NCBI GenBank assembly: GCA_964457945.1
Contig: CAYWFX010000009.1
Span: 23,195 to 87,194 of the forward strand
Length of the DNA stretch: 64,000 bases
Direction of reading: 5' to 3'
From: PHAA01 sp964457945
Lineage (GTDB): Bacteria; Bacillota; Syntrophomonadia; Syntrophomonadales; Syntrophomonadaceae
The number at the start of each line of letters is the position of its first letter. The first letter of the stretch is position 1. Positions 34,009 to 43,608 of the stretch are shown piece after piece. The notes beneath the pieces were generated by a model. The model saw nothing but the letters and a program-made list of their open reading frames with translations. It was not told the origin of the DNA and ran no database searches. The position numbers and the translations under genes are program-made.

Positions 34009-34692
34009 ATGAATGTTTTGGTAGTAGCGGCTCACCCCGATGATGAGGTTTTGGGGTGTGGGGGAACGATTGCCAAACATGTGAATTGTGGGGATACGGT
34101 TAATGTTATTATCCTAGCCGAGGGCTTGACCAGTCGGGATGAGCGGCGGGAACGGAAAAAGCTTTCCGATGAACTATCACAACTCGCTAGGGTAGCGCAC
34201 GAGGCTAATAGGATATTGGGTGTACAGTCGTTAACGTTGCATGATTTTCCTGACAATCGCATGGATTCACTCGATTTACTCGACATTGTTAAGCATATCG
34301 AGGCGGGGATTGATCAATATAGCCCGGATGTGGTTTATACGCATCATGCAGGGGATGTAAACATAGACCATCGCATTGTACATCAGGCGGTGGTGACTGC
34401 CTGTCGTCCGATTCCGGGTCAGTGCGTAAAGACCCTGCTGTTCTTTGAAGTCCCATCTAGCACCGAATGGCAGGCACCGGGCTCTACACCGGCTTTTTTA
34501 CCCAATTATTTTGTGGATATTAGCCAGACCCTGAACCTAAAACTGCATGCTTTGGAGGCTTATGCCAGCGAAATGCGTCCCTGGCCTCATCCTCGCTCAT
34601 TGCAGGCGGTAGAACACTTGGCCCGCTGGCGGGGAGCTACGGTGAGCACTGAGGCGGGCGAGGCTTTTGTACTGGGGCGAAAGCTGTGGTAA
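34009..34692 (+). CDS. PIG-L/LmbE-family deacetylase
   Basis: A 227-residue zinc-dependent N-deacetylase. 'VVAAHPDDEVLGCGG' gives the metal-binding His and Asp pair; 'VYTHHAGDVNIDHRIVHQAV' supplies further His and Asp residues; 'EAYASEM' near the end is also typical. Members remove acetyl from GlcNAc-type sugars. The upstream 118 bases are A/T-rich and hold no other gene; the gene itself is more GC-rich than the cassette before it. It could produce a free amine for a different acyl group on the flagellar sugar. Confidence 0.9.
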   Translation: MNVLVVAAHPDDEVLGCGGTIAKHVNCGDTVNVIILAEGLTSRDERRERKKLSDELSQLARVAHEANRILGVQSLTLHDFPDNRMDSLDLLDIVKHIEAGIDQYSPDVVYTHHAGDVNIDHRIVHQAVVTACRPIPGQCVKTLLFFEVPSSTEWQAPGSTPAFLPNYFVDISQTLNLKLHALEAYASEMRPWPHPRSLQAVEHLARWRGATVSTEAGEAFVLGRKLW

Positions 34693-34715
34693 CGCTTGTT
34701 GTGTTAATCTTTTCA

Positions 34716-35702
34716 CTAATTACCTAGGTACTTGAACCAGTCCGCCGTTTCATTACGAATAGTCTCCGGGGTCCAAACCGGGGCTTTTCTCCAGTATTCA
34801 ATATTTTCCAAAATCTTGCCAACCCCATTTATAAAGGATACTTGGGGATACCAGTCCAGCATCTTATTTATTTTAGCTGTATCCGCAAATGTACAGTCTG
34901 GTTCACCCGGTCTCTTGGGGATATATTCTATTTTGCCACCGAGTAGGCTGACCAGCTGGTTTACAGAATAAGTTCCTCCGCTGCCTACATTAAAAATATC
35001 ATTTTGTAGATTGGATTGTGCCGCGGACACAAATGCATCGGCTATATCAGTTACATAAGTAAAGTCTCGGGTTTGGGTACCATCTCCTACGACGGTAAAG
35101 GGCCTCCCTGCCAGTTTTTGGGCCAGAAATACGCCGAATACAGCCCCATAAGTCCCGGATGTACGAGAACGAGGTCCATATGCATTAAAAAGCCGTAGAG
35201 ATACTACCGGCAGTTTATAAAGCTGGCCCCAGTGCATTACTAACTGTTCGCCCAAATTTTTGGTCAAAGCATAGGGATATTGAGGTTTTATTTCGGCAGT
35301 TTCGGGTGTGGGGTAAACATTAGGAATTCCATAGCAAGAGGATGAGGCTGCATAAAGGAATTTTTCCACTCCGCTCTGACGAACCGCCTCCAGAATCGCC
35401 AAGGTGCCATTCACATTAGAGCGAAAATATTCCTCCGGTTTTTCAATAGAAGGGACTATATCCGCTAAAGCGGCCAAGTGAAATACCCAATCTACACCTT
35501 TGAAATATTTCTGGATAGCCAATCTGTTCTGGATATCAACTTCAATAAGTCTCAGTCGTTTTTCATTTGCTTGATGCTTAAGATTTTCCGGTCTACCAGT
35601 ACTGAAATTATCCAGTACCGTTACCTCATGGCCGTCCAAGAGTAGTCTATCGACTAGATGTGAGCCAATAAAACCTGCGCCGCCAGTTACAATTACTTTC
35701 AC
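34716..35702 (-). CDS. NAD-dependent sugar epimerase/dehydratase
   Basis: A 328-residue extended SDR protein: 'VIVTGGAGFIGSHLVDRLL', 'DNFSTGR', 'AASSSCYG', the catalytic 'YPYALTK' (Tyr-x3-Lys), 'LRLFNAYGPRSR' and 'RDFTYVTDIADAF'. It most resembles UDP-GlcNAc/UDP-Glc 4-epimerases; dehydratase activity cannot be excluded. The GTG start has AAGGGAGG six bases upstream. It is the last gene of the 14-gene minus-strand unit and converges on the PIG-L gene. Confidence 0.87.
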   Translation of the reverse strand: MKVIVTGGAGFIGSHLVDRLLLDGHEVTVLDNFSTGRPENLKHQANEKRLRLIEVDIQNRLAIQKYFKGVDWVFHLAALADIVPSIEKPEEYFRSNVNGTLAILEAVRQSGVEKFLYAASSSCYGIPNVYPTPETAEIKPQYPYALTKNLGEQLVMHWGQLYKLPVVSLRLFNAYGPRSRTSGTYGAVFGVFLAQKLAGRPFTVVGDGTQTRDFTYVTDIADAFVSAAQSNLQNDIFNVGSGGTYSVNQLVSLLGGKIEYIPKRPGEPDCTFADTAKINKMLDWYPQVSFINGVGKILENIEYWRKAPVWTPETIRNETADWFKYLGN

Positions 35703-35721
35703 TGTTTTCCTCCCTTATCTC

Positions 35722-36873
35722 TCATTTCGTGAACTTTCTTACCATACTTACATACTGTTGTCCGCGACCGAAAGCTGCTGCAAACGCAACCGCATTAGCA
35801 ACCTTTTCAGCATTAAGATTATCTTCCTTTAGCAAAGAAATGGCTTCATTGATTGCTGCAGCGATACGACTATCGAGATCATTGGTTAAAACAATGACCT
35901 CATTCAATTGCTCAACAATATCTTTAATAATACCCGGTGATCTCTGGCATTCAAATTCTCCCGCCAGCTTTCTCACTGCTTCACAGACCTGTAAGAGCCT
36001 TTCATTTAGCTCGGTCCTTCTTTCACTTGCATCCATATTCCATAAAAGCAGGCTATGTCGTTTTCGATTGAACTGTTCAACTATAGAATTAGAAAAATCA
36101 AAATCAACGTTCTTATACCATGAATAATTTGTAAACATTAAAGGAGAACTGCCCATGAGTTCAAAATCATTGCCAAAAGCCTTAATGCAGTCAATTATAC
36201 TAAATAATTCTCCATACCCTGCAGGATTCAAAAACTGATCAATTACCCAGTCCTCAACCGGTCTTGATGCATACTTTAAATTTTTTAAATGAGATGAAAA
36301 TGCCCTCGACAAGATACCTACTTGCTCCTCAAAATTGTCAGTTTGTTGAATAAGTCGGTTAGCTATTATTCGCTTGAGGATTTCAAAGAAATAACTTATT
36401 GCATCAACACAGGTAACAACAGCAACTCCACCTGGATTGACCAAATCCGCAATTTTATTGACTACTTCAATTGCATTATTAATACCGGGAAGAAAACCTT
36501 CCGCAATCACAATATCATAACCACGACCATTGGATGCCATCTCTTCTATTCTCACCGGAAAAAGTTCCCATCGTTCATTCAGTATCCCATGTTGAACTAA
36601 TAGTAATCCAAGTTCATCTTGAGCAGTTGGATTGGGTTCAACGAAAACAACATTGGCTCCCCAATTGAAAAATGCCAAAGAATTGTAGCCCCCTCCAGGG
36701 CCAATCTCAATAATCGTTTTTCGAGAAAAAGCACAGAGAGGAAGACCCAAAGTTCGATAAAGCTTTTCCCTTCTTAACATGTGGAGTCTAAAATTATCAA
36801 TATCCTGATGCACTGGTGAAATACCATGCTTGCCATAAAACTCCACAAACGGATTGTATCCACCTAAAGCCAT
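35722..36873 (-). CDS. SAM methyltransferase with a helical C-terminal extension
   Basis: A 383-residue protein. 'IIEIGPGGGYNSLAFFNWG' is a SAM-binding motif and 'VVFVEPNP' follows; 'YDIVIAEGFLPG' and 'LVNPGGVAVVT' complete the Rossmann methyltransferase core (~50-170). The remaining ~200 residues are mostly helical and not recognised. The start has GGGGGTG upstream. Its role in the glycan pathway is unknown. Confidence 0.75.
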   Translation of the reverse strand: MALGGYNPFVEFYGKHGISPVHQDIDNFRLHMLRREKLYRTLGLPLCAFSRKTIIEIGPGGGYNSLAFFNWGANVVFVEPNPTAQDELGLLLVQHGILNERWELFPVRIEEMASNGRGYDIVIAEGFLPGINNAIEVVNKIADLVNPGGVAVVTCVDAISYFFEILKRIIANRLIQQTDNFEEQVGILSRAFSSHLKNLKYASRPVEDWVIDQFLNPAGYGELFSIIDCIKAFGNDFELMGSSPLMFTNYSWYKNVDFDFSNSIVEQFNRKRHSLLLWNMDASERRTELNERLLQVCEAVRKLAGEFECQRSPGIIKDIVEQLNEVIVLTNDLDSRIAAAINEAISLLKEDNLNAEKVANAVAFAAAFGRGQQYVSMVRKFTK

Positions 36874-37010
36874 TTACTTTCACCCCCAGCATTTTAAGTA
36901 TGTTTTGCTTGATATCTCATCTTTTATTACAGGCTAAAACCAATAAATAATAACATTGGCCAATATACGCTCCGGATGACTTCCCCTTTGTTCGCTAATA
37001 CCTATATATG

Positions 37011-38180
37011 TCACGACCACTTAAATGGCGGTGGCAGATGATATGTCACTTGGGGACTTTTTATACGTTCCAGCACTTTGGTGGCCAGGGCAGGAGGTAA
37101 AGTAATATAAACATGACTGGCTTCCGGCACATTCTGAGGTTCATAAACAGGCCGTCCCAAGTAATAGGTTCCAACTCGATTTAAATCTTCGTCAACAAAG
37201 AATTTAACAACTTCCCCTAATTCTTCACAAAGCCAGGCAGCTGCTATGGAAGTCCCAAACAAGCCATCTTTATTCGACTTCAAGGATTCCCGTGCCAACA
37301 CAATTATATCATGTAGCCACTGTATACTTTGATATGCCAGATCGACTTGATCAAGGTTAAAAAAGGGTTGCACTTTCTGATCCTTATTTGAAGACTTTCT
37401 AGCAATAATTGTTGTCTCCTTGGGAATCCACTCGAAAGTATCATTAATAATCTCAAACCCCACACTCTGAATCAGTCTGGATAGTGATTGAATAGTAAAA
37501 TGCGTAGCATGGTCTGCTATTATAAGATCGAACGGATTCTTGGTGTAATCAGGCAATTGGAGAACTAATATACCATCAGGCTCCAATTTATCACCCAGTT
37601 TCATTAAAAAGTCACTCGGACATACGATATGCTCAAGCAGGTGAATCATGGTGATCAAATTGAATCTGCCGGGCACCACATCAGGCATATTAACCGAATA
37701 CATGGCCTCGACTTGCTCTATTTGTTCAACCTCATTTTTATATTTTTCATTTAATTCTGTTCCTAGCAACGACCATCGCGGTCTGATTTGATTAAAAGCC
37801 TTCAGTAATGCCCCATTACCGCACCCGACGTCCAGTATTCGCCCTTCTTCAGGCAATGCAACTAGCGCAGCCAACTGCGCTAGTAGTCTTTCTGATCGAG
37901 CCGTCATCTGACCAGATTCTACTACGAAAACCTGTTGTTCAGAACCACCCGCCTGATGATAAATAGAATAGGCTTGATATATCTCATCAATTGACTTCTG
38001 CCAAAGACGATTCACGACCTTCTGAACACAACCACAGATTTCACAAATGCACAAATCACTTTGCGTAGCACACGGCTTACAATCGGAAGATACTTTATGT
38101 AATATCTCATATCCAGATATTTTCCTTAAAATTATACCTCCACAAACATGGCAATTAATTCCTTCATCCAAAGTCTTCAT
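37011..38180 (-). CDS. Sugar C-methyltransferase (zinc-binding N-terminus, methyltransferase, C-terminal domain)
   Basis: A 389-residue protein arranged like the TylC3/NovU C-methyltransferases. It has an N-terminal zinc-binding region with 'CHVCGG' and 'CICEICGC' (~10-50), a SAM domain with 'RILDVGCGNGALLKAF' and 'MIHLLEHI' (~110-250), and a C-terminal Rossmann-like domain ('GTSIAAAWLCEELG', 'FFVDEDLNRVGTYYLGRPVY'). Such enzymes add a methyl group to carbon 3 or 5 of keto-deoxysugars. The start overlaps the upstream reductase gene by 17 bases. Confidence 0.82.
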   Translation of the reverse strand: MKTLDEGINCHVCGGIILRKISGYEILHKVSSDCKPCATQSDLCICEICGCVQKVVNRLWQKSIDEIYQAYSIYHQAGGSEQQVFVVESGQMTARSERLLAQLAALVALPEEGRILDVGCGNGALLKAFNQIRPRWSLLGTELNEKYKNEVEQIEQVEAMYSVNMPDVVPGRFNLITMIHLLEHIVCPSDFLMKLGDKLEPDGILVLQLPDYTKNPFDLIIADHATHFTIQSLSRLIQSVGFEIINDTFEWIPKETTIIARKSSNKDQKVQPFFNLDQVDLAYQSIQWLHDIIVLARESLKSNKDGLFGTSIAAAWLCEELGEVVKFFVDEDLNRVGTYYLGRPVYEPQNVPEASHVYITLPPALATKVLERIKSPQVTYHLPPPFKWS

Positions 38181-39069
38181 AATAAAACGCCTCTTCTTTT
38201 TCGGTATTAATCACCCGCTCAATTATCTGCAACACATCAATTGGCGCCATTTGCAACTCTTCTTTTAATCTACTGATATCTAGGCTTGCATGTTTAGGTA
38301 CCGATTCGATGCTTAATTCAGATTGTTTTACGAGAATTGGTTCTATTAGATTAGGGCTTGCACCTATAAGCTGCGCAATATACCTAGCTGCCTGTTCGTA
38401 TGTAATTTCCCTTTCGCCAGATACTTGTATAATCCCAGACAACTGTCTTTCTCCAATATCTTTCAAAGCCTGAACTGCAAATGCATCAATCACAGGTGAA
38501 AAGACCATATCTGAGAATGGGTGTATCGGGCTACCGTTACGCAAATCCATTATCCATTTGTCAAACAATACTGTTCTGGGTCCTAAAACTTTTGTAAAAC
38601 GAACAACCGCTGATCGGTCTCCCATAGATAATAATTCCTTTTCCACTTGAGCCTTTTGTCGGCCATACTCAGTCAAAGGACACATCAGCTCATCTGCTTT
38701 TCTAAATGGCAAGACTCCGTCGAAAACCAGGTTACTAGACGGAAAAACCACAAAAGCTCCTCCATCAACAAGTTTCTTTGCCAACTTTATTGTATTATGA
38801 ACATTTACCAAATAGCTTTCCCTCGGATTTTCCTGGCACTCTTTTAGGGAACTAACTGCCGCACAAAAATATGCTATAGAAATATTATTCGGTAGTTCTA
38901 TATTGGTAATATCTTCTGCAAGATCAATGATAATCGCCCCTGCAGATGGTAACTTGCGCTTCCTGCTTGTCTCAACTACATTCTTGCCTGAACTGTTAAG
39001 GCAGGCTACCAGCGCACTTCCCATCATTCCCTCTGCACCTATTACAAGCCAAATTTCTTCTGATTTCAT
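38164..39069 (-). CDS. RmlD-like sugar nucleotide reductase (SDR)
   Basis: A 301-residue protein with a glycine-rich loop 'VIGAEGMMGSALVACL', the catalytic 'EYGRQKAQVE' (Tyr-x3-Lys) and a start resembling dTDP-4-dehydrorhamnose reductases. It probably reduces a keto-deoxysugar, perhaps the product of the C-methyltransferase that follows it in the transcript. The ATG at 39069 has GGAG eight bases upstream; a GTG 18 bases earlier is less likely. Confidence 0.75.
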   Translation of the reverse strand: MKSEEIWLVIGAEGMMGSALVACLNSSGKNVVETSRKRKLPSAGAIIIDLAEDITNIELPNNISIAYFCAAVSSLKECQENPRESYLVNVHNTIKLAKKLVDGGAFVVFPSSNLVFDGVLPFRKADELMCPLTEYGRQKAQVEKELLSMGDRSAVVRFTKVLGPRTVLFDKWIMDLRNGSPIHPFSDMVFSPVIDAFAVQALKDIGERQLSGIIQVSGEREITYEQAARYIAQLIGASPNLIEPILVKQSELSIESVPKHASLDISRLKEELQMAPIDVLQIIERVINTEKEEAFYYEDFG

Positions 39070-39196
39070 GTCAATTTCTCCGAACACAATTAAATCCTAC
39101 CCGGGGTATAGATTGAAAAAATTGGTGCTATAAATTGTAAAACATCCTAATATTTCCGACTGTTCAAACCAGCATATGGCTTCTCTTACCAAGTTC

Positions 39197-39886
39197 TCAT
39201 TTCTGATATCGCTTGTTACAAGCCAGTACGAACAAGTAATGACACATGGGCAGAAAACCAGTGTGCACTACTTCGTCATTCATCCCAAATAGGAAAACAT
39301 TATGAAATTCCTTCAGCAGCAGTTCCTTCAATCGTTGGTGGTCGTAGAGATTAATATGGCCTATTCGACTGGCTTCAGAAGCATATGCCTCAGCAGCTAT
39401 ATTCGGCGTACCTATCAGGGCAAAGCCATCTTCATGTAAGTTATTAACGATGGTTTGCAGGAATAATTGTTCCTTTTCCTTGGCAATATGTTCAATAACA
39501 TCCAGCGATACTACAGCATCGAAACTTCCAAACCGTACGCCTAAAAAATCAGCGGCAACAAAGTCCAAGCCTTTCCGGCTCAGGTTTTGCTCGGCCCAAG
39601 TAATGGCCCTTTTATCGAAATCCACTGCCAGCGTACGGGAAGCCACCTGTGCCAGGTGCAAGGTACCAAGTCCCTCATTGCATCCCAATTCCAAAACCTC
39701 TAAAGCCGGCTTGTCCCCTAAGATACGAGCAGCAAACTTGTATCGCGCAAAGGTAAAAAGCAAATGTCTAACATCACCTTTTATCTGGTGCGCAAAATAT
39801 GGACTTAGGGTAAGTGTATCTTCTGTGACGCTTCCCATAACCTTCTGCCAGAGGACGTTTTCCTGCATGTTAATTCCGTCCTGCAT
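39197..39886 (-). CDS. SAM-dependent methyltransferase
   Basis: A 229-residue protein with 'LEVLELGCNEGLGTLHLA' (motif I), 'LAVDFDKRAI' (motif II) and 'FDAVVSLDVIEHI' (UbiG-type post-I). The end of the reaction domain has 'LIGTPN'. ATG 39886 fits the AGGTG site better than a GTG 12 bases earlier. It is one of six SAM methyltransferases in the island; the acceptor is unknown. Confidence 0.82.
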   Translation of the reverse strand: MQDGINMQENVLWQKVMGSVTEDTLTLSPYFAHQIKGDVRHLLFTFARYKFAARILGDKPALEVLELGCNEGLGTLHLAQVASRTLAVDFDKRAITWAEQNLSRKGLDFVAADFLGVRFGSFDAVVSLDVIEHIAKEKEQLFLQTIVNNLHEDGFALIGTPNIAAEAYASEASRIGHINLYDHQRLKELLLKEFHNVFLFGMNDEVVHTGFLPMCHYLFVLACNKRYQK

Positions 39887-40027
39887 GTACAAATTCACCT
39901 TTCACCAGTAATGTCTGATTCTTTTTTCAATAATAATAGTTACCTAATATTTATCCATAGGAGTATAGCGTATATGTATCATTTCATCAAATTATGACCA
40001 ATTAAATTCAGAGTTTACTATATAAAG

Positions 40028-40690
40028 CTATTCAAAATATATAAAGGAGAAATCTCCACTAAAACACCATTCTTTATAAAGCCACTCCCATTCCTGGGGA
40101 GAAAAAAAAGCTTCACAAGTCAACTGCCAGTAAAGTAGATTAGCCTTTTCTCTTTCATTCCTATACGATTCCACCACTATATGCGAAATACCTTTTGAGA
40201 CCCTTTCTATTTCTTGAATTGCCTTTTTCAAATCAAACAAATATAAATTGTGCAGGGTTGTTATTGAATAAACCAGGTCAAAAGAATTGTCCTCATAAGG
40301 TAAAGCCTGGGCTATCCCCAGTTGCAGAAATGGTTTTATCTCTTGCTTGGCATTATCAATAGCATACTGAGAAATATCCAGACCCACCACTTCTATTCCT
40401 GGAACTGCCTGGGTAAATTCATATAGCAAGAATCCTTTACCACAGCCTACATCCAATATTCTATGTCCCGGCTTAAGCTTATAATGTTCTGCCATGGCTT
40501 CGGCTACTGCTCTCCATCTGCCATCATATCGGTAACCACCATAGCCATATTTTCTGTCTCCATCCCAATAGTCCTGGTCAAATTTCTTGGCTATTGGGGC
40601 ACATTCGGCTTTATCATTTTGAGTTACTCTGTCTATATAATTTCTTTCTGTTTTTTTGTGTATAATCGAAACAAAATCTATATATGCCAT
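40028..40690 (-). CDS. SAM-dependent methyltransferase (UbiE-like)
   Basis: A 220-residue protein with 'HRILDVGCGKGFLLYEF', 'VVGLDISQYAI', 'LPYEDNSFDLVYSITTLHNL' and a short C-terminus ending in 'SGDFSFIYFE'. GAGG lies about eleven bases before the ATG. It is transcribed just after the split transketolase and 19 bases separate them. The substrate is not apparent. Confidence 0.82.
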   Translation of the reverse strand: MAYIDFVSIIHKKTERNYIDRVTQNDKAECAPIAKKFDQDYWDGDRKYGYGGYRYDGRWRAVAEAMAEHYKLKPGHRILDVGCGKGFLLYEFTQAVPGIEVVGLDISQYAIDNAKQEIKPFLQLGIAQALPYEDNSFDLVYSITTLHNLYLFDLKKAIQEIERVSKGISHIVVESYRNEREKANLLYWQLTCEAFFSPQEWEWLYKEWCFSGDFSFIYFE

Positions 40691-40709
40691 TCAATCAAAT
40701 CCTCTGTAT

Positions 40710-41633
40710 CTAATTCCGGCAAAGCTCCAAAGCACTTTCCATAATTTGTTCGATAGCCAGTCCATTTTTAGCTTTTAGATAAGCATGTGATCCATAACCT
40801 TTGCAGAAACAATCCTGCACCCCAATAGATTTGAAATTAATATCTGCACATCTTTTTTCTAGCAGGACCTCTGCCGCTGCACTGCCTAGGCCCCCTATTA
40901 CACTGTGCTCTTCTACCGTCAGAATTCTACCCGTTTCTAGTGCTGCTTTTTCAATGATTTCTTTATCAATAGGCTTTATAGTGGTCATATTAATTACCCG
41001 GGCAGATATCCCATTTTCCAGCAATTTGCCAGCCACCTGCAATACATCATGTACTATAGATCCCATAGCAAAAAGGGTAATATCTCTTCCTGCAGCTAAT
41101 AGCACACCTTTTCCTAATTGAAATACATAATCATCTCCGTAAATTTCAGGCTCCTTGGTAGCCTCCAACCTTAAATATACCGGTGCATCTATTTCAGCAG
41201 CATATCGAGTTGCGGCATAGGCTTCCTTGGGGGATGCTGGCACGATAATATTCATAGAAGGCAGCACCCTCATAATGGCGATATCCTCTGTGGCATGATG
41301 GGTAGGCCCCAGTGTACTGTAGCGCATGCCAGCTCCAACCCCAACTAGTTTTACATTTTGCTTTTGCAAACAAACATCATTTCTAACTTGTTCAAATGCC
41401 CGCATCGTAATAAATCCTGCAATTGTATAGGCAAAGGGAATTTTTCCACAATTAGCAAGACCAGCTGCTGCAGACACCATATTCGCTTCTGAAATACCAA
41501 AATTGATGAATTGTTCAGGAAAATCTTTACGGAACTCATCAAAGACTATAGCTCCGTTATCGGCAACCAGGGCCAGTATGTTTTTGTCTTCTTTAGCCAT
41601 ATCATAAATTGCTTTTATATACGCATTTCTCAT
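40710..41633 (-). CDS. Transketolase, C-terminal subunit
   Basis: A 307-residue protein covering the pyrimidine-binding and C-terminal domains of transketolase ('NFGISEANMVSAAAGLANCGKIPF', 'GPTHHATEDIAIMRVLPSMN', 'PVYLRLEATKEPE', 'TVEEHSVIGGLGSAAAEVL'). The conserved Glu of 'GISEANM' activates thiamine diphosphate. Its start overlaps the stop of the N-terminal subunit by one base (TAATG), so the two are made together and form one enzyme. Confidence 0.92.
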   Translation of the reverse strand: MRNAYIKAIYDMAKEDKNILALVADNGAIVFDEFRKDFPEQFINFGISEANMVSAAAGLANCGKIPFAYTIAGFITMRAFEQVRNDVCLQKQNVKLVGVGAGMRYSTLGPTHHATEDIAIMRVLPSMNIIVPASPKEAYAATRYAAEIDAPVYLRLEATKEPEIYGDDYVFQLGKGVLLAAGRDITLFAMGSIVHDVLQVAGKLLENGISARVINMTTIKPIDKEIIEKAALETGRILTVEEHSVIGGLGSAAAEVLLEKRCADINFKSIGVQDCFCKGYGSHAYLKAKNGLAIEQIMESALELCRN

Positions 41634-42478
41634 TATCCCACCAACTCCTGCATATCCATTTCCAGTTCATTAAGGGCGATCTTTAGTTCTATCTCATCTG
41701 GAAGTCTAAAATGCCAGATCGGTACTCCTTCCATAAAGGAGACGCCCTTGCCCTTAATGGTATTTGCTATGATGATACGTGGCGAATTGTTAACGTTTGG
41801 CTTTTTAGCGAGAGTTGCTATCAATGCCGGTAGGTTGTGCCCATCTACTGCTTCGACAAGCCAACCGAATGCTCTCCATTTATCCATAAATGGTTCCATT
41901 TTTACTATGTTATCCAGTTTGTCCATGGCCTGTAGTTTATTGTAATCTAAAATAACGCTTAGGTTATCCAGCTTTTGAGATGCAGCAAAGAGGGCGGCTT
42001 CCCAAATAGACCCCTCCTGACATTCCCCATCACCAATTAGAACAAATACTTGATAATCTTGCTTATCCAGCTTGCCTGCCATAGCAATACCGGTTGCAAA
42101 TCCCAGTCCGTGCCCTAATGCCCCAGTGCTTGCTTCTACTCCTGGAATTTCATACATATTAGGGTGTCCTCCCAAAATAGACCCTGCCTGGCAAAATGTA
42201 TCCAATAGAGCTTCATCAAAATAGCCGGCTTGAGCTAGCACAGCATATAAAGCAGCACTGGCATGTCCTTTGCTTAATATAAATCTATCTCTTTGCGGAT
42301 CATGTGGTCTTTGGGGATTATGCTGTAAAATATCACCCATATAGATTGCCGTTAGAATCTCTACTATAGAAAAAGCAGGTGCTATATGACCGCCACCGGC
42401 TTTATAAGCCATTTTAAATATATTCTTTCTCATTTCCTTGGCAATACTATTCAAATAGTTCTCATTATCGCTATTCAT
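41633..42478 (-). CDS. Transketolase, N-terminal subunit
   Basis: A 281-residue protein with the thiamine-diphosphate-binding half: 'GGHIAPAFSIVEILTAIYMGD', 'RDRFILSKGHASAALYAVL', 'GSLGHGLGFATG'-like 'GALGHGLGFATGIAMA', and 'IGDGECQEGSIWEAALFAA...DYNKLQ' (GDG...N metal motif). Split transketolases are common in sugar-modification loci. Sedoheptulose 7-phosphate, the substrate of GmhA in this same transcript, is a transketolase product, so dedicated supply is possible. The ATG at 42478 is set by GGAGAG seven bases upstream. Confidence 0.92.
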   Translation of the reverse strand: MNSDNENYLNSIAKEMRKNIFKMAYKAGGGHIAPAFSIVEILTAIYMGDILQHNPQRPHDPQRDRFILSKGHASAALYAVLAQAGYFDEALLDTFCQAGSILGGHPNMYEIPGVEASTGALGHGLGFATGIAMAGKLDKQDYQVFVLIGDGECQEGSIWEAALFAASQKLDNLSVILDYNKLQAMDKLDNIVKMEPFMDKWRAFGWLVEAVDGHNLPALIATLAKKPNVNNSPRIIIANTIKGKGVSFMEGVPIWHFRLPDEIELKIALNELEMDMQELVG

Positions 42479-42513
42479 TTTTATCTCTCCCGGCATCAAT
42501 TGTTTTAAATGTT

Positions 42514-43587
42514 TTACATGAAATTTATATGGTTTTTATTTAACGAAAAAAAAGTGTTTAGCAGGATATTTCTATCATCATATACACAGTGATGATTACA
42601 CTCCTTTTCGGCATCAAAATTTTTATACCTTTCCTCTACTTCTTTGGAAAACCAGATTTCTTTAAAGGACATTTTATTAAGATCACCGACTACTCCGCTG
42701 GTCACATAGGCCTTATCGTGGCAAAAATACACTTTACTATCAGCTGCAACAGTACTTACAAATTCCTTAAGATAGCATTTAGTATATCTTCTATGAAATT
42801 CAGCACATAGACCAAAATCCTCTTCATATTTATTTATAATTAAAAATTTATCATCCGCTAATTCCTGGACTGATTTATGGATTTGATTAATAACACGTTC
42901 TTTAAAAGGCTGGTGATAGGAATCTAGATCTTTGGTAATTCGAGCCGTATATTTAATATGATTTGCTCCTAATGACTTAAATAACGCAGCAGCACCATAT
43001 ACTTCATCCTGGTTTTGATGATTTATTACAAAATTTATCCCTAATTCACATTCAGGTTTTTTGCTTCCAGAAAATTCTATTATATTGCTGCACACTTTTT
43101 CAAAGGATTTTATTGAAATATTTCTTATATCAGAATAAGTTTTTGCATTAGCAGCATCAGCCGAAATTCGCACCCATTTGGCATTTGACAATAATTCAGC
43201 ATTCCGATCCAGCAACAATTGTCCATTGGTAATAATCGACAGATCTATTTTATTTTGCAGGATAAGTTCCATGGTATCCTGTATATGAGGATAGGTTAGT
43301 GGCTCTCCTCCTCCACTCAAGGTAACTGCTTTAATCCCCATATCAATAAAATCCCTTATTATTTCCTGCATTTTTTCCCAGGGTATATGATCCTGTGATT
43401 TCACATCATCTCTCAAGCCAAGTTCAGTATCAGCATAACTACAATAAAAGCATCGATGATTGCAAATATTGGTTGGCTTTAGCCTTATATACACCGGAGC
43501 AATCCTTTTATTATTCTCAATTGCCTGCAGCTTATCAGCGTGAGCAAATATTTTCAGATTACTGTAGGGAGTTGCCTCATTTGCCAT
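42514..43587 (-). CDS. Radical SAM enzyme with SPASM-like C-terminus (paralogue 1)
   Basis: A 357-residue protein with the cluster motif 'CNHRCFYCSY', 'TLSGGGEPLTYPHI', a TIM-barrel core, and a Cys-containing C-terminus ('CYLKEFVSTVAADSKVYFC', 'GDLNKMSFKEIW', 'CNHHCVYDDRN') that could hold auxiliary clusters. It ends in 'HINFM', close to the 'HVNFI' end of the next gene, its probable paralogue. Reaction unknown; carbohydrate dehydrogenation or epimerisation are known roles of such enzymes. Confidence 0.85.
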   Translation of the reverse strand: MANEATPYSNLKIFAHADKLQAIENNKRIAPVYIRLKPTNICNHRCFYCSYADTELGLRDDVKSQDHIPWEKMQEIIRDFIDMGIKAVTLSGGGEPLTYPHIQDTMELILQNKIDLSIITNGQLLLDRNAELLSNAKWVRISADAANAKTYSDIRNISIKSFEKVCSNIIEFSGSKKPECELGINFVINHQNQDEVYGAAALFKSLGANHIKYTARITKDLDSYHQPFKERVINQIHKSVQELADDKFLIINKYEEDFGLCAEFHRRYTKCYLKEFVSTVAADSKVYFCHDKAYVTSGVVGDLNKMSFKEIWFSKEVEERYKNFDAEKECNHHCVYDDRNILLNTFFSLNKNHINFM

Positions 43588-43608
43588 CTATTGTCATCCC
43601 TTCATTAT

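Noticed and set aside
41633..42478. Split transketolase as one gene broken by a frameshift
   Set aside because: Each half has a proper start and stop (TAATG overlap) and ribosome binding site, and two-subunit transketolases are a known type.
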